Positions 1-6,762 of a DNA stretch of 19,443 nt are shown piece by piece. The notes beneath the pieces are model-generated. The model was not told where the DNA came from, made no database searches, and worked only from the letters and a program-made list of their open reading frames with translations. The stretch is taken from contig NZ_CAMLOV010000107.1 in NCBI RefSeq assembly GCF_946481715.1, positions 1-19,443 on the forward strand. The letters are read 5' to 3'. A program made the translations under genes and the position numbers. Origin of the DNA: an uncultured Mucilaginibacter sp. (GTDB taxonomy: Bacteria > Bacteroidota > Bacteroidia > Sphingobacteriales > Sphingobacteriaceae). Each line of letters begins with the position of its first letter. The first letter of the stretch is position 1.

Positions 1-413
1 AACTTTTAGAAACCGACTTTGTAGAAATGCTGCAAAGCAATTACATTGGGCACGTGCGCATTATACAAAGCCTGCTGGGCTTTATGTTCGAAGGTTCGCA
101 CATTGTTAACATTGGCAGCATGGGCGCCTTCCAGGGAAGCGCCAAATTTGTGGGGCTTGCCGCTTACTCGGCCAGTAAAGCTGCTTTACATACCCTAACC
201 GAGTGCCTGGCGCAGGAATTGCTACCACAGGGTATTAAAGTAAATTGCCTTGCCCTTGGCTCGGCACAAACCGAAATGCTGGAACAGGCTTTCCCCGGCT
301 ACGAATCGCCGGTGATGGCTTTTGAAATGGGCAAATACATTGCCGACTTTGCAGTTACCGGGCACAGGTTTTTTAACGGAAAAGTGTTGCCGGTAGCGGT
401 TACTACGCCTTAA
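1..413 (+). CDS. SDR-family oxidoreductase, 3' part (5' end outside window)
   Basis: C-terminal part of a short-chain dehydrogenase/reductase, an NAD(P)-dependent oxidoreductase with a Rossmann fold. The frame is open from the window edge (codons from base 3), so the true start and the N-terminal TGxxxGxG dinucleotide motif lie upstream. Visible are the helix-4 Asn (QSNYIGHV), the catalytic Ser strand (NIGSMGAF) and the YxxxK signature (YSASK) about 15 residues later, followed by a typical helix (LTECLAQELLPQGIKVNCLA). The catalytic Ser, Tyr and Lys are all present. The tail is short. The substrate cannot be told from this part. It converges on the ssb gene. Confidence 0.85.
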   Translation, partial: LLETDFVEMLQSNYIGHVRIIQSLLGFMFEGSHIVNIGSMGAFQGSAKFVGLAAYSASKAALHTLTECLAQELLPQGIKVNCLALGSAQTEMLEQAFPGYESPVMAFEMGKYIADFAVTGHRFFNGKVLPVAVTTP

Positions 414-432
414 ACGGCCGTCCTATAAATGA

Positions 433-515
433 GACGGCAATGAAGGTGGGGTTCTGGCTATCCTTGTCTCGTCTTACTACCCATCAACAAGCCATAACCC
501 ACCTTCATCGCCGTC
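433..515. repeat. Imperfect inverted repeat between convergent genes
   Basis: Arms at 433-459 and 490-515 match as inverted copies of about 26 bp (core GACGGCnATGAAGGTGGG) with two substitutions and one single-base indel; the loop is about 30 bases. It fills the gap between the convergent SDR and ssb genes. No T-run follows on either strand, so it is not a classical intrinsic terminator. It could still act as a 3'-end hairpin for both transcripts or be a dispersed palindromic element. Confidence 0.7.
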
Positions 516-545
516 GGTTTCCAAGCCAACGGAAGCTAAATTTCC

Positions 546-884
546 TTACGCCTTACTTCCCATCTTTACAAACTCATTTACCACAATCTCTGTTACGTAA
601 CGTTTTACGCCGTCTTTATCATTGTAATTACGGCTGGCCAATTTGCCTTCTATAATTACCGCATCCCCTTTCTTTAAATAGCTCTCGGCAAGGTTTGCCT
701 GTGCACCCCAAAATATGATCTGGTGCCACTGCGTTTCGGTCACCTTTTCGCCTTTATCATTTTTGTAGCTATCTGTTGTAGCGATAGATAGGCGTGCCAG
801 TTTACGGTTATTGTCGAATGTTTTTACTTCGGGGTCCATCCCCAGGTTACCAATCAGCCTTACGCTGTTTTTCAATGCTGTCAT
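546..884 (-). CDS. ssb: Single-stranded DNA-binding protein, short tail-less form
   Basis: 112-aa protein consisting of one OB-fold SSB domain. The N-terminus SVRLIGNLGMDPEV, the central TQWHQIIFWG segment and the GDAVIIEGKL strand are diagnostic of bacterial SSB. It would bind single-stranded DNA as a tetramer in replication, repair or recombination. It stops directly after the last OB strand (EFVKMGSKA). The flexible linker and the acidic DDDIPF-type tip that recruits partner proteins in E. coli SSB (178 aa) are missing. Short SSB paralogues of this kind are common in Bacteroidota, so a second full-length SSB elsewhere in the genome is likely (inference). The ATG is preceded by an A/T-rich leader without Shine-Dalgarno. 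It diverges from the Zn-ribbon gene across a region holding a 30-bp palindrome. Confidence 0.92.
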   Translation of the reverse strand: MTALKNSVRLIGNLGMDPEVKTFDNNRKLARLSIATTDSYKNDKGEKVTETQWHQIIFWGAQANLAESYLKKGDAVIIEGKLASRNYNDKDGVKRYVTEIVVNEFVKMGSKA

Positions 885-980
885 CTTGTTTAATTTTTAA
901 ATTGTATCCGATTAATTGACAGTACAAAGTTGTGGCGGGGCGGAAATTTTAGTCGGGTAATAAATGCTTATAAACGATTG

Positions 981-1010
981 TATCCGTTTGCAAACGTTTG
1001 CAAACGGATA
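981..1010. promoter_or_regulatory. Perfect 30-bp palindrome, operator-like
   Basis: The two 15-base halves are exact reverse complements, centred between 995 and 996. Inside, the 10-bp palindrome GTTTGCAAAC occurs twice in register, and the centre TGCAAACGTTTGCA fits the general LacI/CcpA-type operator pattern with a central CG. It lies in the divergent ssb/Zn-ribbon intergenic region and covers the probable -33 element of the rightward gene (TTG at 998-1000). A related half (ATTGTATCCG) is repeated directly at 900-909 and 977-986. Binding by a dimeric repressor is inferred; no regulator gene is adjacent. Confidence 0.6.
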
Positions 1011-1028
1011 AATAATACCCTATCTTTA
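998..1028 (+). promoter_or_regulatory. Candidate promoter of the Zn-ribbon gene
   Basis: TTG at 998-1000, a 20-base spacer and TATCTTTA at 1021-1028 match the Bacteroidota pattern TTG-N19-TAnnTTTG with one changed base. Transcription would begin within a few bases of the GTG at 1033, giving a leaderless or nearly leaderless mRNA. The -33 element sits inside the 30-bp palindrome. Confidence 0.4.
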
Positions 1029-1032
1029 TCGA

Positions 1033-1425
1033 GTGAATACCGAAAGAACCTGTTTAGACTGCGGAACTGTTCTGCGTGGGCGTGCGGATAAAAAATTCTG
1101 TAACGACCTGTGCCGCAATAACTATAATAACCAACTCAACAGCAATAGTTACAATTTAGTGCGCAATATCAATAATATATTGCGACGTAATCGCCGCATC
1201 ATTGAGGAGCTGAACCCATCGGGCAAAACAAAAACCACCCGGGAGAAAATGCTGAAGAACGGCTTCGATTTCGAGTACTTTACCAGCAGCTATAAAACCC
1301 AGGCAGGCGCGCGTTACTTTTATTGCTACGAACAAGGCTATTTACTGTTGGATAACGACGAGGTGCTTCTGGTGATAAGTAAAAAAGAAACTGCCAAACT
1401 TAACGACGGCAATTCAACACCCTAA
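1033..1425 (+). CDS. Small conserved protein with N-terminal Zn-ribbon
   Basis: 130 aa. The N-terminus has a CxxC-x12-CxxxC set (Cys7, Cys10, Cys23, Cys27; CLDCG and KKFCNDLCRNN), a treble-clef or Zn-ribbon-like metal site. A basic, Asn-rich helical stretch follows (NNILRRNRRIIEEL). The C-terminal part (about residues 80-120, KTQAGARYFYCYEQGYLLLD) looks like a small beta structure. I believe this is a conserved Bacteroidota family (DUF2116-like Zn-ribbon), but its function is unknown to me; binding of nucleic acid is only suggested by the basic helix. GTG start: the frame has a stop at 1009-1011 and no ATG upstream or nearby downstream. Confidence 0.8.
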   Translation: MNTERTCLDCGTVLRGRADKKFCNDLCRNNYNNQLNSNSYNLVRNINNILRRNRRIIEELNPSGKTKTTREKMLKNGFDFEYFTSSYKTQAGARYFYCYEQGYLLLDNDEVLLVISKKETAKLNDGNSTP

Positions 1426-1435
1426 ATATGGGCAG

Positions 1436-1451
1436 GAAGGCGCGGGCCTTC
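1436..1451 (+). other. Short GC-rich hairpin after the Zn-ribbon gene
   Basis: GAAGGC and GCCTTC form a 6-bp stem around GCGG, 11 bases after the stop codon. No T-run follows, so it is at best a weak 3' end structure. The rest of the gap to 1545 contains only a candidate -7 element (CATATTTG, 1522-1529) for the next gene. Confidence 0.3.
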
Positions 1452-1544
1452 ATCACCGGGCAATACCCCTATCACCCCTCCTATTTTACAAAACCGTGAG
1501 ATAGCTGTAAATGTTACTTGCCATATTTGCGGAAAAATAACACC

Positions 1545-2612
1545 ATGCCGCATCTATTTTCGCCATTAAAAATAAAAAGTATCGAATTAAAAAACCGTAT
1601 TGTAGTGTCGCCCATGTGCGAGTACTCCAGCGTTGATGGTTTCGCAAATAACTGGCACCTGGTGCATTTAGGCGCCCGTGCAGTTGGTGGTGCCGGCCTG
1701 GTTATTACCGAAGCCACCGCTGTATCGCCGGAGGGCCGCATCTCCTTTGCCGACCTCGGAATATGGAAAGATGAACACATTGCCAAGCTAAAAGAGATAA
1801 CCAATTTTATAGAAGAACAAGGCGCTGCTGCAGGGATACAGCTCAACCACGCCGGCCGCAAGGCAAGCCACTTACAGCCATGGCTTGGTGGCAAACAGAT
1901 TCCTTCTGATGAGGAAAACGGATGGAGCGCAGTAGCCCCAAGCGCTATCCCATTTACCCCCCCCGAAGAAGCGCCATTAGAGCTCGACAGGCAAGGCATC
2001 GCGAAAATAATAACAGATTTTCAATCGGCAGCTCTGCGCGCATTAGCAGCTGGTTTTAAAGTAATAGAGCTGCATGGCGCACATGGCTACCTCATACACC
2101 AGTTTTTATCGCCAATAAGCAACCAGCGTACCGATGGGTATGGCGGCAGCTTTGAAAACCGTATCCGTTTATTGCTGGAGATCATTGATGCCATAAATGA
2201 AGTTTGGCCGGAAGAGTACCCTTTGTTTGTGCGCCTCTCTGCTACTGAATGGACCGAGGGCGGCTGGGCCGTAGACGACACGGTAGCATTAGCCAAAACA
2301 TTATTGGATAAAGGCGTAGACCTGATAGATTGCAGCACTGGCGGTAATATAGCAGGCGCTCGCATCCCGCTCAAACCGGGGTATCAGGTAGAATTTGCCG
2401 AAGCCGTTAAAACACAAGCAGGTGTACTAACAGGCGCAGTTGGGCTGATAACTAAAGCCGGCCAAGCCAACGAGATCATCCAAAGCGGGCAAGCCGACCT
2501 AGTGCTGCTGGCGCGCGAATTATTGCGCGACCCGCATTTCCCGTTAAGAGCGGCGCATGAATTGGGCATGGATGTGAAATGGCCCAAGCAGTATGACAGG
2601 GCGCGGTGGTAA
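1545..2612 (+). CDS. NADPH-dependent Old Yellow Enzyme (YqjM/XenA type)
   Basis: 355-aa FMN-dependent ene-reductase with a TIM-barrel fold, reducing activated C=C bonds of enones and other electrophiles with NAD(P)H. Evidence: N-terminal FSPLKIKSIELKNRIVVSPM, the redox-tuning Cys25 typical of the YqjM class (SPMCEYSS), IQLNHAGRKA, the substrate-binding His177/His180 pair with Tyr182 (HGAHGYLIHQF), DGYGGSFENR, and the C-terminal FMN-phosphate region LLARELLRDPHFPLRAA. It is about 17 aa longer than B. subtilis NamA (338 aa), mainly in a loop around residues 110-140. ATG 1545 is preferred over an upstream TTG at 1518, because that TTG lies before the candidate -7 element at 1522-1529 and the conserved N-terminus begins at 1545. 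A role in electrophile or oxidative stress fits the downstream osmC gene but is inference. Confidence 0.93.
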   Translation: MPHLFSPLKIKSIELKNRIVVSPMCEYSSVDGFANNWHLVHLGARAVGGAGLVITEATAVSPEGRISFADLGIWKDEHIAKLKEITNFIEEQGAAAGIQLNHAGRKASHLQPWLGGKQIPSDEENGWSAVAPSAIPFTPPEEAPLELDRQGIAKIITDFQSAALRALAAGFKVIELHGAHGYLIHQFLSPISNQRTDGYGGSFENRIRLLLEIIDAINEVWPEEYPLFVRLSATEWTEGGWAVDDTVALAKTLLDKGVDLIDCSTGGNIAGARIPLKPGYQVEFAEAVKTQAGVLTGAVGLITKAGQANEIIQSGQADLVLLARELLRDPHFPLRAAHELGMDVKWPKQYDRARW

Positions 2613-2682
2613 AGTATAACACTCAATATTTTTTATACACCCAACATATTCCTACATTCGTAAAAACAAAACACATACTATC

Positions 2683-3102
2683 ATGAAACGTACAGCAAAC
2701 GCACATTGGAACGGCACCCTGCAAGCGGGGCAGGGCGAAATTACCACCCAAAGCACCATCCTCAACAAAACACAATATTCGTTTAAAACCCGCTTTGCGG
2801 ATGGTATTGGAACCAACCCCGAAGAGCTGATAGCCGCTGCACACGCAGGCTGCTTTACCATGGCGGTTGGCGCAGCTTTATCGCAACAGGGCATAACCCC
2901 CGGCGATTTAACCACCGATGCTATCCTTGATTTGGATATGCAGGCTTTAGAGATCAAAGGCATCCACCTGGAACTGAAGGCATCAGTGATTGAGGGCGTA
3001 GATGAGGCAAAATTTAAAGACGTCGCCGAAGGCGCAAAAGCGGGCTGTATTGTATCAAAAGCTTTGAGCGTACCTATTACTTTGAATGTTACTTACGCAT
3101 AA
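2683..3102 (+). CDS. osmC: OsmC-family hydroperoxide reductase
   Basis: 139-aa OsmC/Ohr-fold thiol peroxidase that reduces organic hydroperoxides. The two active cysteines are at 57 (AAAHAGCFTMA) and 122 (AKAGCIVSKAL); Arg37 and the Glu in TNPEELI complete the site. The order of motifs (NAHWNGTL, STILNKTQYSF, GTNPEELIAAAHAGC) matches the OsmC subfamily rather than Ohr. The gene is preceded by 70 bases with an imperfect -7 element (TACATTCG, 2653-2660) and followed by a strong terminator, so it can be its own transcription unit next to the Old Yellow Enzyme. Confidence 0.93.
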   Translation: MKRTANAHWNGTLQAGQGEITTQSTILNKTQYSFKTRFADGIGTNPEELIAAAHAGCFTMAVGAALSQQGITPGDLTTDAILDLDMQALEIKGIHLELKASVIEGVDEAKFKDVAEGAKAGCIVSKALSVPITLNVTYA

Positions 3103-3121
3103 GTAAACACCATATTTATTT

Positions 3122-3157
3122 AAAGCAGCGATGGGCAAACTATCGCTGCTTTTTTTT
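3122..3157 (+). terminator. Intrinsic terminator after osmC
   Basis: An 11-bp stem (3122-3132 with 3142-3152, core AGCAGCGAT/ATCGCTGCT) with a 9-base loop runs into a T-run ending at 3157. It starts 20 bases after the osmC stop codon. Confidence 0.93.
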
Positions 3158-3182
3158 GTAGCACTAGGTAAAATCATACATT

Positions 3183-3764
3183 ATGGCATTCCGGTCCCGC
3201 GTTTCCATCACCATGGTTTTCCTTTTGGTGATCGTCGCTTCTGTTATCTTCATGTTCTTCTACATTAAGCATCAGTTTGCCACCCAAACCGAAGTGAACC
3301 AAGATATTATGGTTTCGAAAATTACGGCTATGGGTAAACTGGAGCTGGTGAAATATTCGATGAAGGATGTGATAGAGAAGAAAGAATTGCACACCATATT
3401 GCCCGATGCCCGCGTACTGTTTGTGGGCGTTGGCGAAGTAACCGCCTGTATAGACCTCACAAAAGTAAAAAAGGAAGATATCACCCAAACTAAGGACAGT
3501 GTTTTGCTTACCCTTCCGAATCCTGAGATTTGTTATGTAAAACTCGACCATCAAAAGTCACGTGTGTATGATGTATCAGGCGTTTGGTTCCCGGATAAGG
3601 CGAAGACAATGGTGGAGGATGTATACAAAATAGCCGAAAAGAAAATGCTTACCACCGCCGGTGAAATGAACCTGCTGGGCAAGGCAAAAGAAAACGCTGC
3701 GCTGATATTCGTCCCCTTTTTGCAGAACGTTACAAGCAAAAAAGTGTTACTGAAATTTAAATGA
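3183..3764 (+). CDS. DUF4230 membrane-anchored protein
   Basis: 193 aa with one N-terminal membrane anchor (about residues 8-29) and an exported domain. The region from residue 40 on (VSKITAMGKLELVKYSMKDV, then DARVLFVGVGEVTACIDLTK and the VLLTLPNPEICYVKLDHQKS strands) has the DUF4230 pattern known from Bacteroidota and Firmicutes. Biochemical function is unknown. The structure suggests a type II-like protein facing the periplasm. It begins 26 bases after the osmC terminator, so it needs its own promoter, which I could not place with confidence. No second membrane segment, lipobox or catalytic motif is visible. Confidence 0.82.
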   Translation: MAFRSRVSITMVFLLVIVASVIFMFFYIKHQFATQTEVNQDIMVSKITAMGKLELVKYSMKDVIEKKELHTILPDARVLFVGVGEVTACIDLTKVKKEDITQTKDSVLLTLPNPEICYVKLDHQKSRVYDVSGVWFPDKAKTMVEDVYKIAEKKMLTTAGEMNLLGKAKENAALIFVPFLQNVTSKKVLLKFK

Positions 3765-3877
3765 TATTTAAGAAGCTCCAACTCAGCCTTTCCAAAGGAG
3801 CAAATTCGACGGCTATAACTACCTTCTATTTGTTAAATAATAACTAAAAATTCAGTTTCAAACTTATTTGCAATATA

Positions 3878-3901
3878 TTTATGGTTTACAACCACCATAA
3901 A
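3878..3901 (+). promoter_or_regulatory. Hairpin just upstream of the M16 operon start
   Basis: TTTATGGT (3878-3885) and ACCATAAA (3894-3901) form a perfect 8-bp inverted repeat with an 8-base loop, ending 4 bases before the ATG at 3906. A weak -7 match (TATATTTA, 3874-3881) overlaps its left arm, so it is either an operator or, if transcription starts further upstream, a translation-affecting hairpin. Confidence 0.4.
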
Positions 3902-3905
3902 ATAT

Positions 3906-5288
3906 ATGACTCCAAAATTTATTAAACTATTAGCATTTAGCGCTGCGGGGGTTTTGTGCTCCTTATGCGCAATAGCCCAGCCGCGGCTACCCCAGGGTTA
4001 CTTCTGGAAAAAATTACCAAACGGGCTCGAAGTTGTTGTAATAGAAAACAGCAAGGTTCCCTTAGCCACTATCGAAATAGCTGTAAAAAACGGTGCCTAT
4101 ACCGAAGGCCCCGAATACAGCGGGCTCTCCCACCTTTTCGAGCACATGTTTTTTAAAGCGAATAAGGACTACCCTACCCAGGAAAAATTCCTGAAACGCA
4201 CGCAGGAACTTGGTGCTATCTGGAACGGCACCACCAACGTAGAGCGCGTAAACTATTACTTTACTTTCGATAAAGATAGCCTGAGTGCCGGCTTAAAGTT
4301 TATGAACGCCGCTATCCGTTTCCCCATATACCGTACAGAGGATATGACCAAAGAGCGCCCCGTTGTTGATGGCGAATTTCAGCGTGCCGAAAGCAGCCCT
4401 TACTTTCAATTGTATTATGAAGCCAGCAAGGCTTTATGGGGCGACCTCATCACCCGCAAAATGCCTATTGGCGTGCACGAGATCATCAACACGGCTACGC
4501 CCGAGAAGATGATGATCATTAAGGATAAGTATTATTTCCCCAACAATAGCCTGTTAACTATCTGCGGCGATGTTAAACATGAAGATGCATTTAAGCTTGC
4601 TGAGAGCATTTATGGCGACTGGGCAAATAGTGGCTTCAACCCGCACGAAAAGTACCCTATCCCGCCGTTTAAACCGCTCGAAAAAAGCACAGCTTTTGTA
4701 AAAGAAAGCACCATTGCGCAAACACCCTATATGGAATTTGCATGGCAAGGCCCGGGCTACGCCACAGATTCTGCAGCTACGGTTGCGGCGGATGTATTCT
4801 CCTATGTTGTTGGGCTTAACTCCAGCAAATTGCAGCAGGCTTTGGTTGATAAGGGTTTAGCATCATCGGCAAGTTTAAGCTATACCACCACACATTACAC
4901 CGGCGACGTAACCTTTTTTATTGTGCCAAACCCCAATAAATTAAAGGAATGCTACACCGAGGCCCTAAACCAGATAAACCAGTTTAGTAAACCTGATTAT
5001 TTCACCGACGAACAACTGGCCGATGCCAAGGGCATTTTGCTGCGCAGCCACGCCCGCAATATGGAAAAACCAAGCAGCCTGCCCAGCCAGCTTAGCTTTT
5101 GGTGGTGCAGCACCTCGTTGGATTATGGTACCGATATTACCGATAATTACCAAAAGGTTACCCGTGCCGATATTGCCAAATACCTGAATACTTATATTAC
5201 CGGCAAACCTTCGGTAGCAGGGTTAATTATTAATCCGGAGGGTGCAAAAGCAACCGACGCCAAATCATTTTTTGTTGCCACCAAATAA
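3906..5288 (+). CDS. Secreted M16 zinc metallopeptidase, catalytic subunit
   Basis: 460-aa pitrilysin-family (M16) peptidase. A Sec signal peptide covers residues 1-24 with a probable signal-peptidase-I site after AIA24. The inverted zinc motif HxxEH is present (HLFEH, His76, Glu79, His80), and the third ligand is likely Glu157 (DGEFQR), 77 residues after His80, as expected for M16. The usual NGLEVVVIEN start of the domain and a second M16_C domain (about 200-380) are visible. Proteins of this size act as one half of a two-subunit clam-shell, here with the gene 17 bases downstream. The likely role is degradation of peptides in the periplasm; the substrate is unknown. Confidence 0.93.
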   Translation: MTPKFIKLLAFSAAGVLCSLCAIAQPRLPQGYFWKKLPNGLEVVVIENSKVPLATIEIAVKNGAYTEGPEYSGLSHLFEHMFFKANKDYPTQEKFLKRTQELGAIWNGTTNVERVNYYFTFDKDSLSAGLKFMNAAIRFPIYRTEDMTKERPVVDGEFQRAESSPYFQLYYEASKALWGDLITRKMPIGVHEIINTATPEKMMIIKDKYYFPNNSLLTICGDVKHEDAFKLAESIYGDWANSGFNPHEKYPIPPFKPLEKSTAFVKESTIAQTPYMEFAWQGPGYATDSAATVAADVFSYVVGLNSSKLQQALVDKGLASSASLSYTTTHYTGDVTFFIVPNPNKLKECYTEALNQINQFSKPDYFTDEQLADAKGILLRSHARNMEKPSSLPSQLSFWWCSTSLDYGTDITDNYQKVTRADIAKYLNTYITGKPSVAGLIINPEGAKATDAKSFFVATK

Positions 5289-5305
5289 CCTTTAACACAT
5301 TAAAG

Positions 5306-6646
5306 ATGAAAATTAAAAACCTATTTGCGCTGTTGGTACTGGCAGCCGCTACATATAGCACTAATACGGTAAGCGCCCAAAACAAACCTTACGAAACTAC
5401 TGTGAGTGGTGTAAAGGTGATCGTTCAACCAAGCGGCAACGATATTGTAGAGATACAAACCGTTATACGAGGCGGTGTGGAAAACTACCCTGCCGAAAAG
5501 ATGGGCATAGAGGGTATGGCCATAAATGCCCTAACGGAATGCGGCACGCTTAAACACAGCAAGAACGACTTTAAAAACGCCCTGGATAAAGTAAGCGCTG
5601 AGCTTTATGGCTACGATACTAAAGAGTATGCTTTAATACGGATGAATTGCATAAAAAGCGATTTTGATGTGGTGTGGCCTCTATACGCCGAGGCCATTAC
5701 CCAGCCTGCTTTTGATGCCAAAGAGTTCGAGCGCATAAAACAGGATGCGATAAACAACCTTAAATCCAACGATGCACAACCCGATGCAGCTATTAACAAG
5801 TATGCCGACAGGGTAGCTTTTGCCGGCCGCGATTACGCTAAGGACCCGGATGGTACCGTAGATATCCTATCGAAACTTACAGCTGCGGAAACCAAGGCGT
5901 TCTACAACAAAATTTTAACCAAATCAAGGCTGGTAATTGTTGTAGTAGCAGATCTGCCTAAAGCTGATATCGAGGCTAAAATAGCTACTATGCTGGCAAG
6001 CATAAAAGCGGGTGCCCCGTTCACTGCTAAAAAATCGTTCTTCAGGGTGTATAAAAACACCTTTTCTGCCCAAAAACGCGACTTGGCTACAAATTATGTG
6101 GAAGGTATTACCAGCGGGCCTGCACCAGGTACACCAGATTATAATGCTTTTAACGTAGCCATGCGCATATTTTCCAACAGGCACTTTTTAGATGTGCGCA
6201 CCAACAACGGACTGTCGTACGCGCCACAAGCATGGTTCAATACCGGCAATACGGCAACGGCCAGGTTCGCGGTATCAACCACCCAGCCCGATAAATATAT
6301 TGCTGTGTTTGATAAACTGGTAGATAAAGTAAAAACCGAAGGCTTTAAAACCGATGAAGTTGCCGATATGAAGGTTACTTACCTAACCGGTTTCTATTAC
6401 AAAAACGAAACCAACCAGGCCCAGGCGGCGGCTTTGGTAAGTAATGAAGTTTTGCACAATAACTGGATGCGCTCTATCACTTTAGTTGATGATGTAAAAA
6501 AACTGACTCCTGATGAAGTAACCAACGCGTTCCGCAAGTACATTGGCAGCATTGTTTGGGTTTACCAGGGCGATCCTGCTAAAGTTAACCCTTTACTATT
6601 CACCAATGGCACTTTAAATAAAGGCGGCAGCCCGGTAGCGCATTAA
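5306..6646 (+). CDS. Secreted M16-family subunit without zinc motif
   Basis: 446 aa with signal peptide (probable cleavage after VSA24) and the M16 fold, but the HxxEH position reads roughly AINALTECGT, so it cannot bind catalytic zinc. It keeps the Arg-Tyr pair of non-catalytic M16 partners (VRTNNGLSYAP, about residues 297-307) that positions the substrate C-terminus. It starts 17 bases after the catalytic subunit, clearly in one operon, and a strong terminator follows. Together the two genes should encode a heterodimeric exported peptidase. Confidence 0.92.
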   Translation: MKIKNLFALLVLAAATYSTNTVSAQNKPYETTVSGVKVIVQPSGNDIVEIQTVIRGGVENYPAEKMGIEGMAINALTECGTLKHSKNDFKNALDKVSAELYGYDTKEYALIRMNCIKSDFDVVWPLYAEAITQPAFDAKEFERIKQDAINNLKSNDAQPDAAINKYADRVAFAGRDYAKDPDGTVDILSKLTAAETKAFYNKILTKSRLVIVVVADLPKADIEAKIATMLASIKAGAPFTAKKSFFRVYKNTFSAQKRDLATNYVEGITSGPAPGTPDYNAFNVAMRIFSNRHFLDVRTNNGLSYAPQAWFNTGNTATARFAVSTTQPDKYIAVFDKLVDKVKTEGFKTDEVADMKVTYLTGFYYKNETNQAQAAALVSNEVLHNNWMRSITLVDDVKKLTPDEVTNAFRKYIGSIVWVYQGDPAKVNPLLFTNGTLNKGGSPVAH

Positions 6647-6681
6647 TTTCGACGAAAGCTAAAGACAAAAGATTAAGGACT

Positions 6682-6716
6682 AAAAAATGCCCCGCTGAAT
6701 GACTGGGGCATTTTTT
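6682..6716. terminator. Bidirectional intrinsic terminator
   Basis: A 12-bp perfect stem (6682-6693 with 6705-6716, core ATGCCCC/GGGGCAT) with an 11-base loop is flanked by A6 on the left and T6 on the right. It therefore works for the M16 operon on the plus strand and, in mirror image, for the AI-2E permease gene converging from the right. Confidence 0.92.
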
Positions 6717-6762
6717 ATATAATCACGTAGCCATCTTATCTTTTATCCCTTCGTCTTTGCTC

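Noticed and set aside
1518..1544. TTG start extending the Old Yellow Enzyme by nine residues
   Set aside because: The TTG lies upstream of the candidate -7 element, and the conserved family N-terminus starts at ATG 1545.
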